Notes: a model not told the origin generated them from the letters alone. DNA of 64,000 nucleotides from Torymus aiolomorphi (GCA_036365515.1 CM070875.1:104140628-104204627), one strand, 5' to 3'. Positions 20,641 through 32,763 are shown, numbered from the stretch's first letter. Made by a program: numbers and translations.

Positions 20641-20848
20641 TCTACCCATAAACTGTTCGTACACAATAAGTGGTGATGATGGCGGTCATGGTGGTGATGG
20701 CGTCTCTTTACCCATAAGCTTTTCCTATATAATAAGTGGTGATGATGGCGGTGGTAGTGGTGATGGTGAACCTACGACGGGGATAGAAGCCAATCCTCCA
20801 AGCGAACGCTTGTATTAGTAGATGCTCCGCCCAGTTCGACTACTTGGC
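20641..20848. other. Centre of the palindrome
   Basis: About 200 bp of non-palindromic spacer. It holds two direct copies of a ~64-bp unit (TCTCTCTACCCATAA ... AATAAGTGGTGATGATGGCGG). A 70-codon Gly/Asp-rich frame crosses it but looks like a by-product of the repeat. Confidence 0.6.
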
Positions 20849-21449
20849 TTCAAAAGGTGTTACTCGATGACATAAAAAAGGTATAACTCTATGACATAAA
20901 AAACGTGTCACGCTATGATATAAAAAAGGTTTTACTTTATGAAATAAAAAAGGGATTGTCTATGACACAAAGTTTAAAAAGTTTCAACTGTACGATCTAG
21001 AAGGTGTTACTCTATAACATGAAAATGTGTTACTCTATAGCATAAAAGTTCAAAAAGGTGCTACTCTATGACATAAAAAAGGTGTCACTCTATGACATAA
21101 AAAAGGTGTTACCCTATGACATAAAAAAGGTGTGACTCTATAACATAAAAAAGGTGTTACTCTATGACACAAAGTTTAAGAAATTTTAACTGTATGACAT
21201 AGAAGGTGTTATTCTATAACATAAAAATGTGTTATTCTATAATAGAATAAAAGTTCAAAAAGGTGTTACTCTATGACGCAAAGTTTAAAAAGTTTTAACT
21301 GTATGACATAGCAGGTGTTATTCTATAACATAAAAATGTGTTACTCTATAATAGAATAAAAGTTCAAAAAGGTGTTACTCTATAGCATAAAAGTTTAAAA
21401 AGTTTTAACTGTATGATATAGAAGGTGTTACTCTATAATAGCATAAAAG
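20849..21449. repeat. Minisatellite array, right arm
   Basis: Repeats of AAAAAGGTGTTACTCTATGAC, the reverse complement of the left-arm unit; more degenerate and shorter than in the provirus. Confidence 0.9.
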
Positions 21450-21485
21450 TATAAAAAACGATGTTGGGGATATATTTATTCAGTT
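21450..21485 (+). promoter_or_regulatory. TATA/Inr promoter, right arm
   Basis: TATAAAAAACG at 21450 and TTCAGTTGATAC with initiator A at 21482, 32 nt apart; ATG at 21511. Confidence 0.75.
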
Positions 21486-21510
21486 GATACTAAACTAACG
21501 AAGCATAAAC

Positions 21511-22587
21511 ATGGCAATACACCAGACGTTATTAGCAAATTTCAGGATGCAGTAGTACAAAAATCACAGTCTTTATTAGGTTTGGCAAAAAGTGCTGAAT
21601 CTCTGGATACAGTTGATGATATGGAAACTTCTGAAATCAAACTATCTAATATGAGCCCTAACCATAATAAAATAGCCAGCTCCAATAATGGTAAATTTGC
21701 AAAACTAGTCAAGAAATATGTAACGAAATTAAACGACAATTCTAGCAGAAATGTCGATAATATTTATGGTGTTTACAAGCGTGGAAATTTACTTATGATC
21801 GGAAATTCTCTAATAAAATTTGAAGGCGACTTTGTCCAGATAAAGGAACGAAACTATCGTTTGTCCGTAGGATTACTGCAATAACTATTGAAAAAACTTC
21901 CGGATGAGTCTTATCAATTCAGATGATTTGGATAATTATCGTATGATTATTGAAGTTTCGAGCGCTAACAAGAAGCACTATTGCGTGAACGAGTCGGTTC
22001 GAAAATAAAAGAGTAACAAATTTTATAATTTTATTGCTCCAATGTTCGAAAAGTCGTCTGTAAAAAGTATCTCACCATTATCTCGAGAAGATAATGTTAA
22101 CGAAGTAGAAAATGCAAGAGAAAAAAATGAAAGGGTTGAGCAAACTAATCCAGTGGCAACGAAAAAGATTACTGTTGATACACGAGTTAACTCGCATCTT
22201 CCAACTTCTAACGAGATCGATAATTATTATGAAGCTGATCATTCTAGTGAAGATGCATCAGATTTCTCAACCAATGAATATTTACCTAGAAAAATTCGTA
22301 AGTATTATAACTTTATTAATTGGAGATATGAACGTGAAAGTAAAAAGAGACAGACTAGTGATGATGAAGAGGAAGAAGTTGCTCCCAAAATCTCGCGAGT
22401 AGAAGTTACAACTGTATACGAATTCGGCGTCTGGGATGATCCTAACAAATTAGTTGATCGCTTACAAGTACTCGTTACTGAGCAAAACATGGGAATAAGA
22501 ACTAACTATGGTGAAATCCGTTTTATTCTTAGTGAACTTCGCAATGCTAGTATCATAAATAAATCTTTCCAAGTTATATTGTACTAG
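21511..22587 (+). pseudogene. Provirus-type accessory protein, right-arm copy
   Basis: Counterpart of the left-arm gene. A one-base change near 21517 shifts the frame right after ATG 21511. The main first part is open at 21582-21884 (IYGVYKRGNLLMIGNS), ending in a TAA; a 2-base loss follows near 21905. The second part is open from ATG 22042 to 22587, with EYLPRKIRKYYNFINWRYE and VWDDPNKLVDRLQVLV. Lesions differ from those of the left arm, so each copy decayed separately after the duplication. No function is established for the family. Confidence 0.75.
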
Positions 22588-23684
22588 ATTATCTAAAAAA
22601 TTGAGATATTGGCTAAGCGACAAGTTAATTTTCAATAAAATTATTTTGGTAAACAAATATTTTCAAGTTATAAATACCCTGTCATTTTTTTTTTCTACTT
22701 CCCGCCATGCTCTGTTGACAAATGAAGAGCCTGGAGTTACCGATTATTTAAGGTGAATGACATAAAGGATTCAGTAAGTATCACGAACTCAGATTTTCAA
22801 CTGCGTAGCAGTTCACGTTTTGCGTACATGAGTTTTCCCAGTTATACATGTTAAGCCCTAATCTGCAGAACGGTGTAAAAAGTGGGTGTCCGGGACAGTA
22901 TTAAATTGATTATTCAATAAATAAAATCATAAAAGTAACAATTCCTTTTTCAACCACCTTATTCATTTCAATTCTAAAACGTTAACGATAAAAAAGTCAT
23001 CTTAAAAACTACGTATCATTCTTTGGATAATGTTTATACTTTCAGTACGTTTATAAACATTTACCTATTATTCAAGATACGAAAATTGAGTGCCTCGCTA
23101 AATTTTAAGTATGTAGGGTGTCTATAATTGAGTAATATTTATTTATTTATTTTACGGATAGCATTGCCATTTTCTAAAATAAATTTGAGCATTTATTATA
23201 TTAAAAGACTTATTACATGTATAAACTGTTTATGCTAGGATAATATAAATGAGTCGCTAAATACATTTTATACACTGAATAGAGGTGGTTCAATGATGTT
23301 TTTTTTTTTACTATAATTTTGCAATAATTATTTGCGGGAAAATATATTATTTTTAGGATTTGTAAAGTGTTGAAAACTTACTAAAATCTAATATTGACTA
23401 GCAGAACCTCAAATTATCCTACTACCGGCTGTCAGTCTCACATTTGCTAAAAAATCCTGTCCCACTAAAGGGACCACTTACATATTATTTTGTTTCTTTT
23501 TTAGTTTTATAATATGTTAGTAATATTGTTTGTGAAATCAAATAAATAAACTATTTGCTGCAATTTTAATATCACTTTGAGAAGGTTTAAAACACTATAA
23601 ATAAATCATATGGATCTGAATAGTTTGCATTCAAACATAGGTATTATTTTTCAAAAGAGAGAGAACCAGCTCAAATCAAGCGTA

Positions 23685-23687
<3 letters not shown>

Positions 23688-23729
<42 letters not shown>
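23688..23729. repeat. (TA)n microsatellite
   Basis: About 20 TA units at the point where the right palindrome arm is interrupted. Confidence 0.95.
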
Positions 23730-24535
<806 letters not shown>

Positions 24536-25544
24536 TGTAACGGGAGGCCTGGGGAAATCTTTTGTAATTCCGCGAACCGAACCCTAGAACACGGTGCCGT
24601 CGAGTGCTACTTCTACGACGAGCACTCGGGATTGATGTTCTCTGGATCCCTGTTTACAAACGTCGAGTTCACGATTGAACTCGACTTTTCCGTGTGCCGG
24701 AAAGGGTTAATACTCGCGCTAGCTAGACGCGAGGCGCGGCCACTCAGAATGATCGTCGTCTCGGTTCGACGATCCCGCGGAGGCGGCGGTATCCGGGAGA
24801 AGGTTAGGTGAAGGTTAATAAATAACGAGTGGTCTTGGTTACATTCAAAACTATAACAAGATCTATTCTCAGTTATCCTATACAAAATACGCGTCGCGTT
24901 GCGCGTTGACAAGAAGGCGGGAGATCCGCCGCTCGGCGCGGGCGGATCGATGTGATTGTTTTTCGCTGGGCCGGCGATCAAGACACCGGCCGCTCGCCGC
25001 TGCGAGCCGAAAATACAAATCAATCGCTGCGCGGAAAATAGGCGAAGAGTCTTACCGGGAGGGGAGTGCACTCCCCTCGTCGCTCGCTCACGAATCCGCT
25101 CCTGCGTCAGGCCTTATCCTCCGGTCGACTTCGGAGTGTTCAGACCGAGTCCTAAAATCCAGCGTTGACCTACAGACGCTTCGGACCCCAGGAGTGGCTC
25201 GGATTGTTCACGTGCGCTGCTCTTCGTGGTCGGTACGTAGACTGGCGCTGCGCTGCACCGGTGAGGACGCACGATACCGTTTTCTTCACGGACGATCAAA
25301 ATTACTCGCGTACGCGCGGTTTGACAGCTCGAGAGAATTTGATTCAAAAAGAATCGGGCGCGACTTAGCAACGGTCAAAGTCGCGCCTGCCCCGCGCGTA
25401 GCTAACGCGAATACATCGTCCGAGCGATGTCAATACTCGCTCGAGATATACGAATTCGCGGGAACGAGAGCCTAACGGATTCGATAGAATACAGAGGACC
25501 GAGATGCTTATCTTCTCCGTATTTTATCTTGGAACCTCGTTATA
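24536..25544 (-). repeat. 3' LTR of the Gag-only element (1009 bp)
   Basis: In element sense it starts TATAACGAGG and ends CCCGTTACA. Matches 28310-29001 and 48481-49480. It contains a ~320-bp stretch (about 24560-24880) missing from the partner LTR. Confidence 0.9.
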
Positions 25545-25554
25545 CCCCTCTCCC
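25545..25554 (-). other. Polypurine tract
   Basis: In element sense GGGAGAGGGG lies immediately before the 3' LTR; identical in position and sequence at 48471-48480 in the second copy. Confidence 0.8.
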
Positions 25555-25612
25555 AGACGTTGCGTAGCGGGAGAGAAGCAACTCGATACTGAGGCTCTCG
25601 TTCGATTCGACT

Positions 25613-27547
25613 TTACCTCGTCGTCGGCGGCAGAGACGACAGTTCCGGATACGCGCGGATCAGCTCGTGTACTAAACGGCTGATCAGACGATCCACGTCG
25701 AGGGATCGTCCGCACGCACACGGTGGGTCGCTCATCACCGTAATTCCGCTGAATTCCAACGGCGGTCGAGACCAATCCCAAGACGATTGATGGACCGGAG
25801 ACTGTTGGCACTTCTGGCGCTGGGGCTCCGGTCGACAACTGCCGTCATTCCTCCAAGGTTGACTTGGCAGATCATCTCGTCTTCTTCTTGTCTTCGTCTT
25901 CGGGCCCTCTTTCCGCTCCGGGCAGGCCCAGTGAAGGTGCGTTGGTGACCTACACGTCCAACACAATTTTCTGGTTGGACTCGGTGGTGGGGAGTTATAT
26001 GCTCCGAGCGCGTTCCTCGATCTTGACGAGCGGTATACTCGACTATCCAACCCCTGCTGGATATACCGCTGTTTGGGACGTCGAGAGGCTACCGTCGTCC
26101 AAGGATTCGAACCTGTTCCTTGATTCGAACCCAGTCCACTCGAGGGTTTTCTGCCTTTATCTCTTTTGGATAACTTTGGAGTTCGTTGCATGGCCGCTGC
26201 ATACGCCTCTTTTTTCCCTGTCGAGCTGGACTTTTGAAGACTTCGGGACGACTTCTTGTTGTCTTTAGTCCCTAGGTCCGATCGAGGTTGCTTTGCAGAG
26301 TGTTTGGCTGCACCTGCGGCTCGTTTCTTGTTAGGCGCAGCGGAATTATGAAGTGACGACATTTGCGCGCGTAGCTGGCGCAGCTCGTCGTGCAGTCGCC
26401 TCACTTCTTCGCTTAGGCGCCTAACTTTCTCCTCCTCCAATTTACGCGTCTGATTACATTCGCATTCACAATGACGCTCGCCTTCTGCTTGCGTCGATAC
26501 GTCGCGAAATTGCGAAGTAATCAGCGTTCGGTCCACCGGTTGTGCCGTCACCAGACTATCGACCTCTTCCTCGTTGCTCCTTGGAAGGCTTGTCTGCTCT
26601 TCGTCTTCAGGAGTCTTTGAATGAGTAATACAGCCGTCCGATCCCGATATATTCCATAAACGGGCCATATCAGACGCTTCGGACAAGGGGAAGCTTGGAA
26701 AATCTCCCTTCCCCCAGGCTGCATTTACTCCGTCGTCTTGGGCTTGGGAGTATTCAGCACAGCCGTTCGGTGCCCTCAGGCAGTCTGTATACGCCAAGTG
26801 ACGTGAAGTATCAGACTTCTCGAACAGGGGGAAGCTTGGAGAATCTCCCCTCCCCCAGGCTGTGCTTACTCCGACGTCGATTTCGTGGATGGAAGCTGAA
26901 GATGATGGCGGTGGTGCGGTTGCTGCACAGCTGTCCGAAATCCATGTGCGGTCTGCATTCCCCGAGTGACTCGCGTTCTCGGATTCTTCGGACTGGAAGG
27001 AGATCGGGGAATCTCCCCTCCCCCAAGCTGTGCTGCACCTTAGGTGCACCTGGACTCCACCCGGTCCTCCCGCTGGAGATAAAGTGCTCCGTGGTGACGT
27101 AAGAGCCTCGTTTCTTACGTCGGGAGGACTGCCTGCTCTTTGGTTCCTCTGCAAGACATGTGTCCTTATGGAACTCAGCAAGTTGTTGTCGACTGCTTTG
27201 TTCGACGCCAATTGCTGTAACAGGCTGTGGGTTGAGGGATCGGCAATTCGGTTCACTTCTGGAGCGCCGCTTGTACTGAGGGTCGTCGTGTTGACGAACT
27301 TATTCCTGCACTCGAGCCTCCTTGTGAACTGCTCGTAATCACTTCCACTTATTTCTTGTGTGAAGTGGGCTGGGTTGTAACTTCCCATTAGCCATTGAGC
27401 GATTCGCTTAGAATCCCCCTCGAGATGTCCGGTGCTTCTTAAATCTAGAGCTATATTTGCTTCTATTACAGCTTCAAAGCTCAGCTCTAGATTTTTACGC
27501 CAATGCTCCATCTTATCGGCTAGTTCTTCTGGGGTCGATGATTCCAT
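25613..27547 (-). CDS. Gag of the Gag-only LTR element
   Basis: Intact 644-codon frame from ATG 27547. Residues 1-150: helical capsid-like region (starts MESSTPEELADKMEHWRKNL). Residues ~165-300: three imperfect repeats around AWGRGDSPISF, AWGRGDSPSFPL and AWGKGDFPSFPL. Residues ~355-400: a coiled coil after a Cys-rich CECEC patch (KLEEEKVRRLSEEVRRLHDE). Residues ~410-530: Lys/Arg/Ser-rich. Residues ~540-555: one zinc knuckle, CWTCRSPTHLHWAC, of C-x2-C-x4-H-x4-C form. The C-terminal ~60 residues (TVMSDPPCACGRSLDVDRL) are shared with the copy at 48067. It would form particles and bind the element RNA; no enzyme domain is present. Confidence 0.82.
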   Translation of the reverse strand: MESSTPEELADKMEHWRKNLELSFEAVIEANIALDLRSTGHLEGDSKRIAQWLMGSYNPAHFTQEISGSDYEQFTRRLECRNKFVNTTTLSTSGAPEVNRIADPSTHSLLQQLASNKAVDNNLLSSIRTHVLQRNQRAGSPPDVRNEALTSPRSTLSPAGGPGGVQVHLRCSTAWGRGDSPISFQSEESENASHSGNADRTWISDSCAATAPPPSSSASIHEIDVGVSTAWGRGDSPSFPLFEKSDTSRHLAYTDCLRAPNGCAEYSQAQDDGVNAAWGKGDFPSFPLSEASDMARLWNISGSDGCITHSKTPEDEEQTSLPRSNEEEVDSLVTAQPVDRTLITSQFRDVSTQAEGERHCECECNQTRKLEEEKVRRLSEEVRRLHDELRQLRAQMSSLHNSAAPNKKRAAGAAKHSAKQPRSDLGTKDNKKSSRSLQKSSSTGKKEAYAAAMQRTPKLSKRDKGRKPSSGLGSNQGTGSNPWTTVASRRPKQRYIQQGLDSRVYRSSRSRNALGAYNSPPPSPTRKLCWTCRSPTHLHWACPERKEGPKTKTRRRRDDLPSQPWRNDGSCRPEPQRQKCQQSPVHQSSWDWSRPPLEFSGITVMSDPPCACGRSLDVDRLISRLVHELIRAYPELSSLPPTTR

Positions 27548-28289
27548 CTTGCGAAGCTAGACCGATTATATAAAAAATTTGGTGACGAATTGTGTGTGTA
27601 TGCGCAACTGCTGAGATTCTCTCTCTAATTGGCCGTCTGTTACGCAAATTACAATGTTAGAATTCTAACTACCACACACAATTGTCCCAAGCTGCTCGAG
27701 AATGACGTATCTCGATGCAGCTAGCTAGGGAGAGAGCGTGGCTATTCCAAAAAAAATTCGCGACGATAACGATTTAAATAATTCCCGCAACCAAAAAAAA
27801 AAGGATGAAAGTATTCTCACTTTCGACCGGCTGCACCCACACGCACGGTCAAACCAAAAAAAATCGCGTGAAAATCGCTTTAAATCTCGCGTCAAAAAAA
27901 GGAATTTAATTCTCGCCACATATGACGACGAAAACAACGATAATCGTCGTTTAAATGCTCTCGCCCTGGCTTTACAGCAGTTTAAAAGGCTCGGGCTAAG
28001 TATACACAATACTACCCGAGCATAACATAAACACCCACAAAAACAAGCAATCGGCTGTTTTGTGTTTATGTTTGAATGCGCGTCGCGAGCCTTCTTGTCT
28101 GTTTGTTTACGCCCGGCCCCTTGACTTGGCGAGTTTAAATCACTGCGCCTATCAGCTGTAACGGCATATGGCCATTGGCCGTCAGCTGAATAGTCGGGTG
28201 CAGTGATTCGCGCCCGGGCGAATTTAAACGAAACGCGATTTGAATAGGCCGGTCTCGAACGTACCGGCCGCTAACCTTCTCCTTAAACC
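27548..28289 (-). other. Leader of the Gag-only element
   Basis: About 740 bp between primer site and gag. A 95-codon Lys/Asn/Arg-rich frame on the plus strand at 27738-28025 is antisense to the element and probably chance. Confidence 0.5.
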
Positions 28290-28309
28290 CAACACGGTAG
28301 GGCGCCATT
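28290..28309 (-). other. Primer-binding site of the Gag-only element
   Basis: In element sense, AA then TGGCGCCCTACCGTGTTGGG follows the 5' LTR end (CGTTACA). TGGCGCC is a common retroelement primer-site start; exact tRNA not assigned. Confidence 0.7.
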
Positions 28310-28996
28310 TGTAACGGGCGGACTAAAAAAAGACTTTACAGAAAAATAACTCGACGCGTTGCGCACCGACAAGAAGACGGGATCCGCCGCTCGGCGCGGG
28401 CGGATCAAGGTATCTATTTTCGCTGGGCCGGCGATCAAGACACCGGCCGCTCGCCGGTGCGAGCCGAAAATACAAATCAATCGCTGCGCGGAAAATAGGC
28501 GAAGAGTCTTACCGGGAGGGGAGTGCACTCTCCTCGTCGCTCGCTCACGAATCCGCTCCTGCGTCAGGCCTTATCCTCCGGTCGACTTCGGAGTGTTCAG
28601 GCCGAGTCCTCACGTCCAGCGTTCACCTACAGACGCTTCGGACCCCAGGAGTGGCTCGGATTGCTCACGTGCGCTGCTCTTCGTGGTCGATACGTGTACG
28701 GGCGCTGCTCTGCACCGGCGAGGACGCACGATACCGTTTTCTTCGCGGACGATCAAATTAACTCGCGTACGCGCGGTTTGACAGCCCGAGAGAATCTGAT
28801 TCAAAAAGAATCGGGCGCGACTTAGCAACGGTCAAAGTCGCGCCTGCCCCGCGCGTAGCTAACGCGAATACATCGTCCGAGCGATGTCAATACTCGCTCG
28901 AGATATACGAATTCGCGGGAACGAGAGCCTAACGGATTCGATAGAATACGGAGGACCGAGATGCTTATCTTCTCCGTATTTTATCTTGGAACCTCG

Positions 28997-29001
<5 letters not shown>
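28310..29001 (-). repeat. 5' LTR of the Gag-only element (692 bp, internally deleted)
   Basis: Near-identical to 24880-25544 over most of its length but lacks ~320 bp near its end. The same termini TATAACG / CGTTACA. Confidence 0.9.

Positions 29002-29080
<79 letters not shown>
29002..29080. repeat. (TA)n microsatellite
   Basis: Continuation of the TA tract on the other side of the LTR element. Confidence 0.95.
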
Positions 29081-29084
<4 letters not shown>

Positions 29085-29529
29085 CATTACATTTCTTTTC
29101 TAAATATTAAAAAGTATTAATTTAAACTTCTGTGAATGCTAAGATGCAAAAAATGTTGGAGTAATCGTAAAAGAATATCAGTATTATTTTTATAATACAA
29201 AGGTCTCAAACTATTTTCCACTTTTTGAGTTAAATATTTTATATTTTCACGCCTAACCACATCAATTAAGTCATGCGGCCTGTTCATAACATGTTGCCAG
29301 GCGGGTGCCAGCCCATGTTTTTTATAATTTTCCCATGAATATTTACACTGTCTGCATATGGGACTGTCAAATTCGGAAGCGTTATTTGGATGATACTTCG
29401 AAAAATAGGGCATATGCCTAGGCATATGCACCTAGGTTTAGATAAGTATTGAACAAGCACCAAAATTTGAAGGCAACCTGTTCAAGGCCTGCCGTGGGCA
29501 TCCTGACAGGACCGGGGCGTTTTATCTAC
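29085..29529 (-). repeat. Right arm of the palindrome (outer part)
   Basis: Inverted match to 17121-17550 (AATACATTACATTTC ... GGCGTTTTATCTAC). Immediately outside is ACACTGAGAGAAAA, similar to the ends of the foldback element at 14261. Confidence 0.85.
29117..29431 (-). pseudogene. ORF fragment with CxxC motif, right-arm copy
   Basis: A 104-codon frame with SPICRQCKYSWENYKK, NRPHDLIDVVRRENIKYLTQ and VENSLRPLYYKNN. The left-arm copy (17240-17515) is shifted and stopped. Conserved between arms because of the duplication only. I do not recognise the family; the CxxC could be half of a zinc site. Confidence 0.45.
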
Positions 29530-29970
29530 ACTGAGAGAAAAAATCGTAGGTAGTCTACAAAAGTCCGTGCGCGTAGTCCGCAAGCAGCCTCTTGTTAGTC
29601 GCCCGCACTTGCGTTTGTTTTTGATATACAAGCGAAGGTCGGATATACAAGGTGGTCTGCTCGCAGAATCGTATGGTATGCGGGACGCAGATGCCGTTGG
29701 CGCTTTGCTCGCGCATGTTCGTTCGTATTTTCGAGCCTTTTTAAGTCGAATTTTCACCGTTAAGTTGATATGGACTAAAAAAGACTACTTTACGCCCTTG
29801 GGACACAATATACTATTATTTCTCTAAGATTAATATTCTTTATTTCTTTATCAATTTCATATACTTATTAACATTTATTTTTTTTCAATAAATATTTTTA
29901 AATATTTTATAATACTATTTTATTAAATGTTTTTTAATTTTCTTAAAAAGATAATATTTTATAACATGGC
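29530..29970. other. Spacer, nothing recognised
   Basis: GC-balanced then AT-rich; an 86-codon frame at 29567-29827 has no recognisable feature. Confidence 0.4.
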
Positions 29971-31158
29971 TGTTTGAGAAAGCCATAATTATATTCATAT
30001 GAGCACATGCTGTGGGTGCTGAAATAAATTTGAGTCACACACATAAATAAGTTAAACTTTAAATATATTATATAAGTTCAAAGTCGCATCAAAATTACAT
30101 TCTGGTTTATAAAAATACATTCTTTTAAATTCTAATAATAATTAACAATAGTTAACATTAATTCATGTACAGTTTAAATTACATTAATTCTAAAGAATCG
30201 CATTCAAGTAATAATCTGAGTTAAAATGGTTTTTGTTCGAATGATATAAATGAGTGAATCTTAACAAGTAGTGTGTACGCAGTAACAATTGAGTAATAAG
30301 TACTTAGACGAATGTAGTTGCAATCTCTCACTAGAGATGACTAACCTGTGTCGCACAATGAGTTTGGCCAAATTTGAGTATATCCGTTAAATGATATATA
30401 TTCAATGAGTGATGCTAATGAGCCTTGCTAATTCCAAATGAGTGAGTAAAACGCTTGCCTTGACTCTGCCGCAACTCGCTGCTGATGGTAGAAGGTGCTG
30501 CCGGTTGAGTACATAATTCAATATTATTGATTTAATTGTGATCCATAATTGAGCGCACGCGATTAGTTAATTATTGATCCAATCATGTGTGTGAGAATTC
30601 CGCCAGGCAAGAGTGTAATGAGTTTGTCTATGTCCGCGCACGTGCTTAGTCGCTGTGTAATTTTTGAGGTTACCTTGCACGAGTGCTGCAGATAAACTGC
30701 AACGGTCAGTTGCTCCAGTGATGCAGTGGCCAAAGCAAGGAGATTATTTTTCCTTGATGAGTCGAACCAGTGATGAATAGAGCCAGAGATGAGAATAGCC
30801 AGTGAAACAGTTCAGTAGAGCCGATGAGAATGCTGAGAAAATCCGATGGAGAATTGCAGTGTAGTTGCCGACCGGTGTTATCTCGTGGCGAGCTAGATGC
30901 AGAGAGAGCGAGGCCTTGAACCACTTCCTTCTTCTCGGCCTTGACCCAGTTACTGCGATAATCAAATCAATCACTCTCTCACATTTGCATGTGAGAGAGC
31001 GAGCGAGACCGACATATCACGTATAACTTGAGTAGTCAGTGTAGCGTCTCAGCTTTTCCGCCGAGACACCACAAGGTGCTGCCGCGACGTGGCGACGCAG
31101 TGAGTGGAGCCGTTCCGCGAGAACGCGCGGGAATTCAAACTTACTGAATTCCCAAACA
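29971..31158 (-). repeat. 3' LTR of the BEL/Pao element (1188 bp)
   Basis: In element sense TGTTTGGGAATTC ... GGCTTTCTCAAACA, with TGTTTG/CAAACA inverted ends. The first ~620 bp on the plus strand match the other LTR at 32856 onward. Confidence 0.85.
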
Positions 31159-31171
31159 TTCCGCCCGCCAA

Positions 31172-32763
31172 TCAACCTCCAGGTTGATTTAAGTTTTTGA
31201 TTGGCACTGGCAAGATGGTGAGTTTTGAGATTGGGCGGGTAAGCTGAGTCGTTGCCATCTTGAGTGTGACAACTCTGGTGAGATTGTCGGTTCTAGGATG
31301 AAGTTGAGTGACTCTTGCGAGTGGCCATTTGCTAGGTGGTAAGCGTTCATCAGTGAGTAGTACCATTGAACCCACTTTTATCTCATGAGAAGGATGATGC
31401 CATTTTGAAATGGATTGAAGCCGTTGAAAATATTGAGTTGCCATTTGGACAGCCGTGATTCATTTAGGTTGAGTAGATTAGGTTTAGGCACTGAGTTCAG
31501 TGCCTTGCCGATGAGAAAATGTCCGGGTGTGAGGGCATTGAGGTCTTTTGGGTCTTCACTGAGCGGTTCTAGTGGCCTTGAGTTGAGTAGAGCTTCTATC
31601 TGAGTAAGCAAAGTGGCTGAAGCTTCAAATATGAGTAGAGTGTCCCCAATGGTCCGTCGCAGGTGAAATTTAACTGATTTCACTACTGCTTCCCACTTGC
31701 CTCCCATGTGAGGTGCAGCAGGTGGGTTGAATATCCATTGGGTTCCCTCGTTGGTTAGTGAGTTGTACAGGCTTGAGTATTCACGTTGAGTTTGATTAAA
31801 GAGAATCTTCAGTTCCTTGTCTACTCCGACGAAGTTTGTTCCACAGTCTGAGTAGAGGTTAGAAGGTATTCCTCTCCTTGAGGTAAACCGTCTGTAAGCC
31901 GTTAAGAATCCGTCCGTTGAGTAGTGACTGACCAGTTCTAGATGAACAGCTGATGTTGAGAAGCACACAAAGATACAAATCCAGCATTTGTATGGTTTGG
32001 ATCCACGACCTTTCCATGAGTTTATGGTGATTGGCCCGGGGTAATCGATCCCAGTGTGAATGAAAGGTGATGATGGGGCGACCCTGGCCATGGGTAGTTG
32101 CCCCATGAGTTGCTAAGTCCTTTGAGCCCGATACCTTGCGCAAGTCACACATTTTAATATATGTGACTTGACCGGTGCTCTGCCTCCGATAATCCAAAAT
32201 TCCTGCCGAGTGTGTGCCAGAGTGATTTGAGCGTCACCGTGTAAAGTTGAGAGATGAGAATGCCGAATGATCAGTGAGGTGAGTTGACTGCTCCGTGGTA
32301 AGATTGCTGGGTGTTTTGAGTGATGATCCACCTGAGTTTTTTGTAGCCGACCTCCTACTCTAATAATACATAAAGTAACATAGAGTTCATAAATCTCCTC
32401 AGCATCCTTCCTCCACGTCACCAAATTGTTCATGTGAACAGTCCCTTCCTTGTCCTCAACATAATTGGCAATCCGCTTCAGCTTCTGGAGTCTCACATAT
32501 TGTGAGCTAACCTTGCAGATCAACAAAGCAGGCACATTCATCGGAGACTTTGAGCGAGTCCTCTTTGTTGAATTGTCCGATACAGTCAAGCCAGGTGGCA
32601 ACAAGAGCATGAAGGACTTGGTGGTGGTGGTAGATCCGCTAGCAGTGCTCTGGAGTTTGTCGTCAACAGTTAGTTGTTGAGCCCCTTCCTCCTGCTTGTT
32701 TGAGTTGTCCTCGTTGTCGGAGCTATGGACGGATTCCACCTTCTTCTCCTTGTCGTCAGCCAT
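31172..32763 (-). pseudogene. BEL/Pao Gag-Pol remnant: Gag N-terminus, integrase, DUF5641
   Basis: ATG 32763 opens a frame with ~80 acidic and Ser/Thr-rich residues (MADDKEKKVESVHSSDNEDN), then abruptly the region preceding the integrase: LCIIRVGGRLQ, the H2C2 zinc site (HPAILP..., CVTCARYR), a TAG at 32113-32115, then the integrase core (GIDYPGPI, SDCGTNFVG, WIFNPPAAPHMGGKWEA with the catalytic Asp and Glu). A frameshift near 31400 leads to a DUF5641-like C-terminus (WPLARVTQLHP). The join at about residue 80 deletes capsid, protease, reverse transcriptase and RNase H. So: one large deletion, one stop, one shift. Confidence 0.88.

Larger units (their letters stand above)
20849..23690 (-). 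repeat. Right arm of the giant palindrome (inner part)
   Basis: Inverted copy of the left arm from its minisatellite out to the segment AATCAAGCG. At 23690 the match is interrupted by TA repeats and inserted DNA and resumes at 29085. Confidence 0.88.
24536..29001 (-). mobile_element. Complete Gag-only LTR retrotransposon
   Basis: Two LTRs (24536-25544, 28310-29001) enclose a primer-binding site, a 760-bp leader, one 644-codon gag and a polypurine tract. Only 68 bp separate the gag stop from the 3' LTR, so there is no pol at all. Such elements depend on another element for reverse transcriptase and integrase. It is inserted in a TA microsatellite, so the target duplication cannot be told from the repeat. 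A second, 5'-truncated copy is at 48020-49480 with the same gag-to-LTR junction, so absence of pol is a property of the family. Confidence 0.85.

Noticed and set aside
20606..20818. 70-codon Gly/Asp-rich frame at the palindrome centre
   Set aside because: Product of a two-copy direct repeat, with no promoter or conserved feature.
27725..28025. Overlapping ORFs on both strands in the leader of the Gag-only element
   Set aside because: Low-complexity Lys/Asn and Phe/Ser content from an A-rich tract; no domain.
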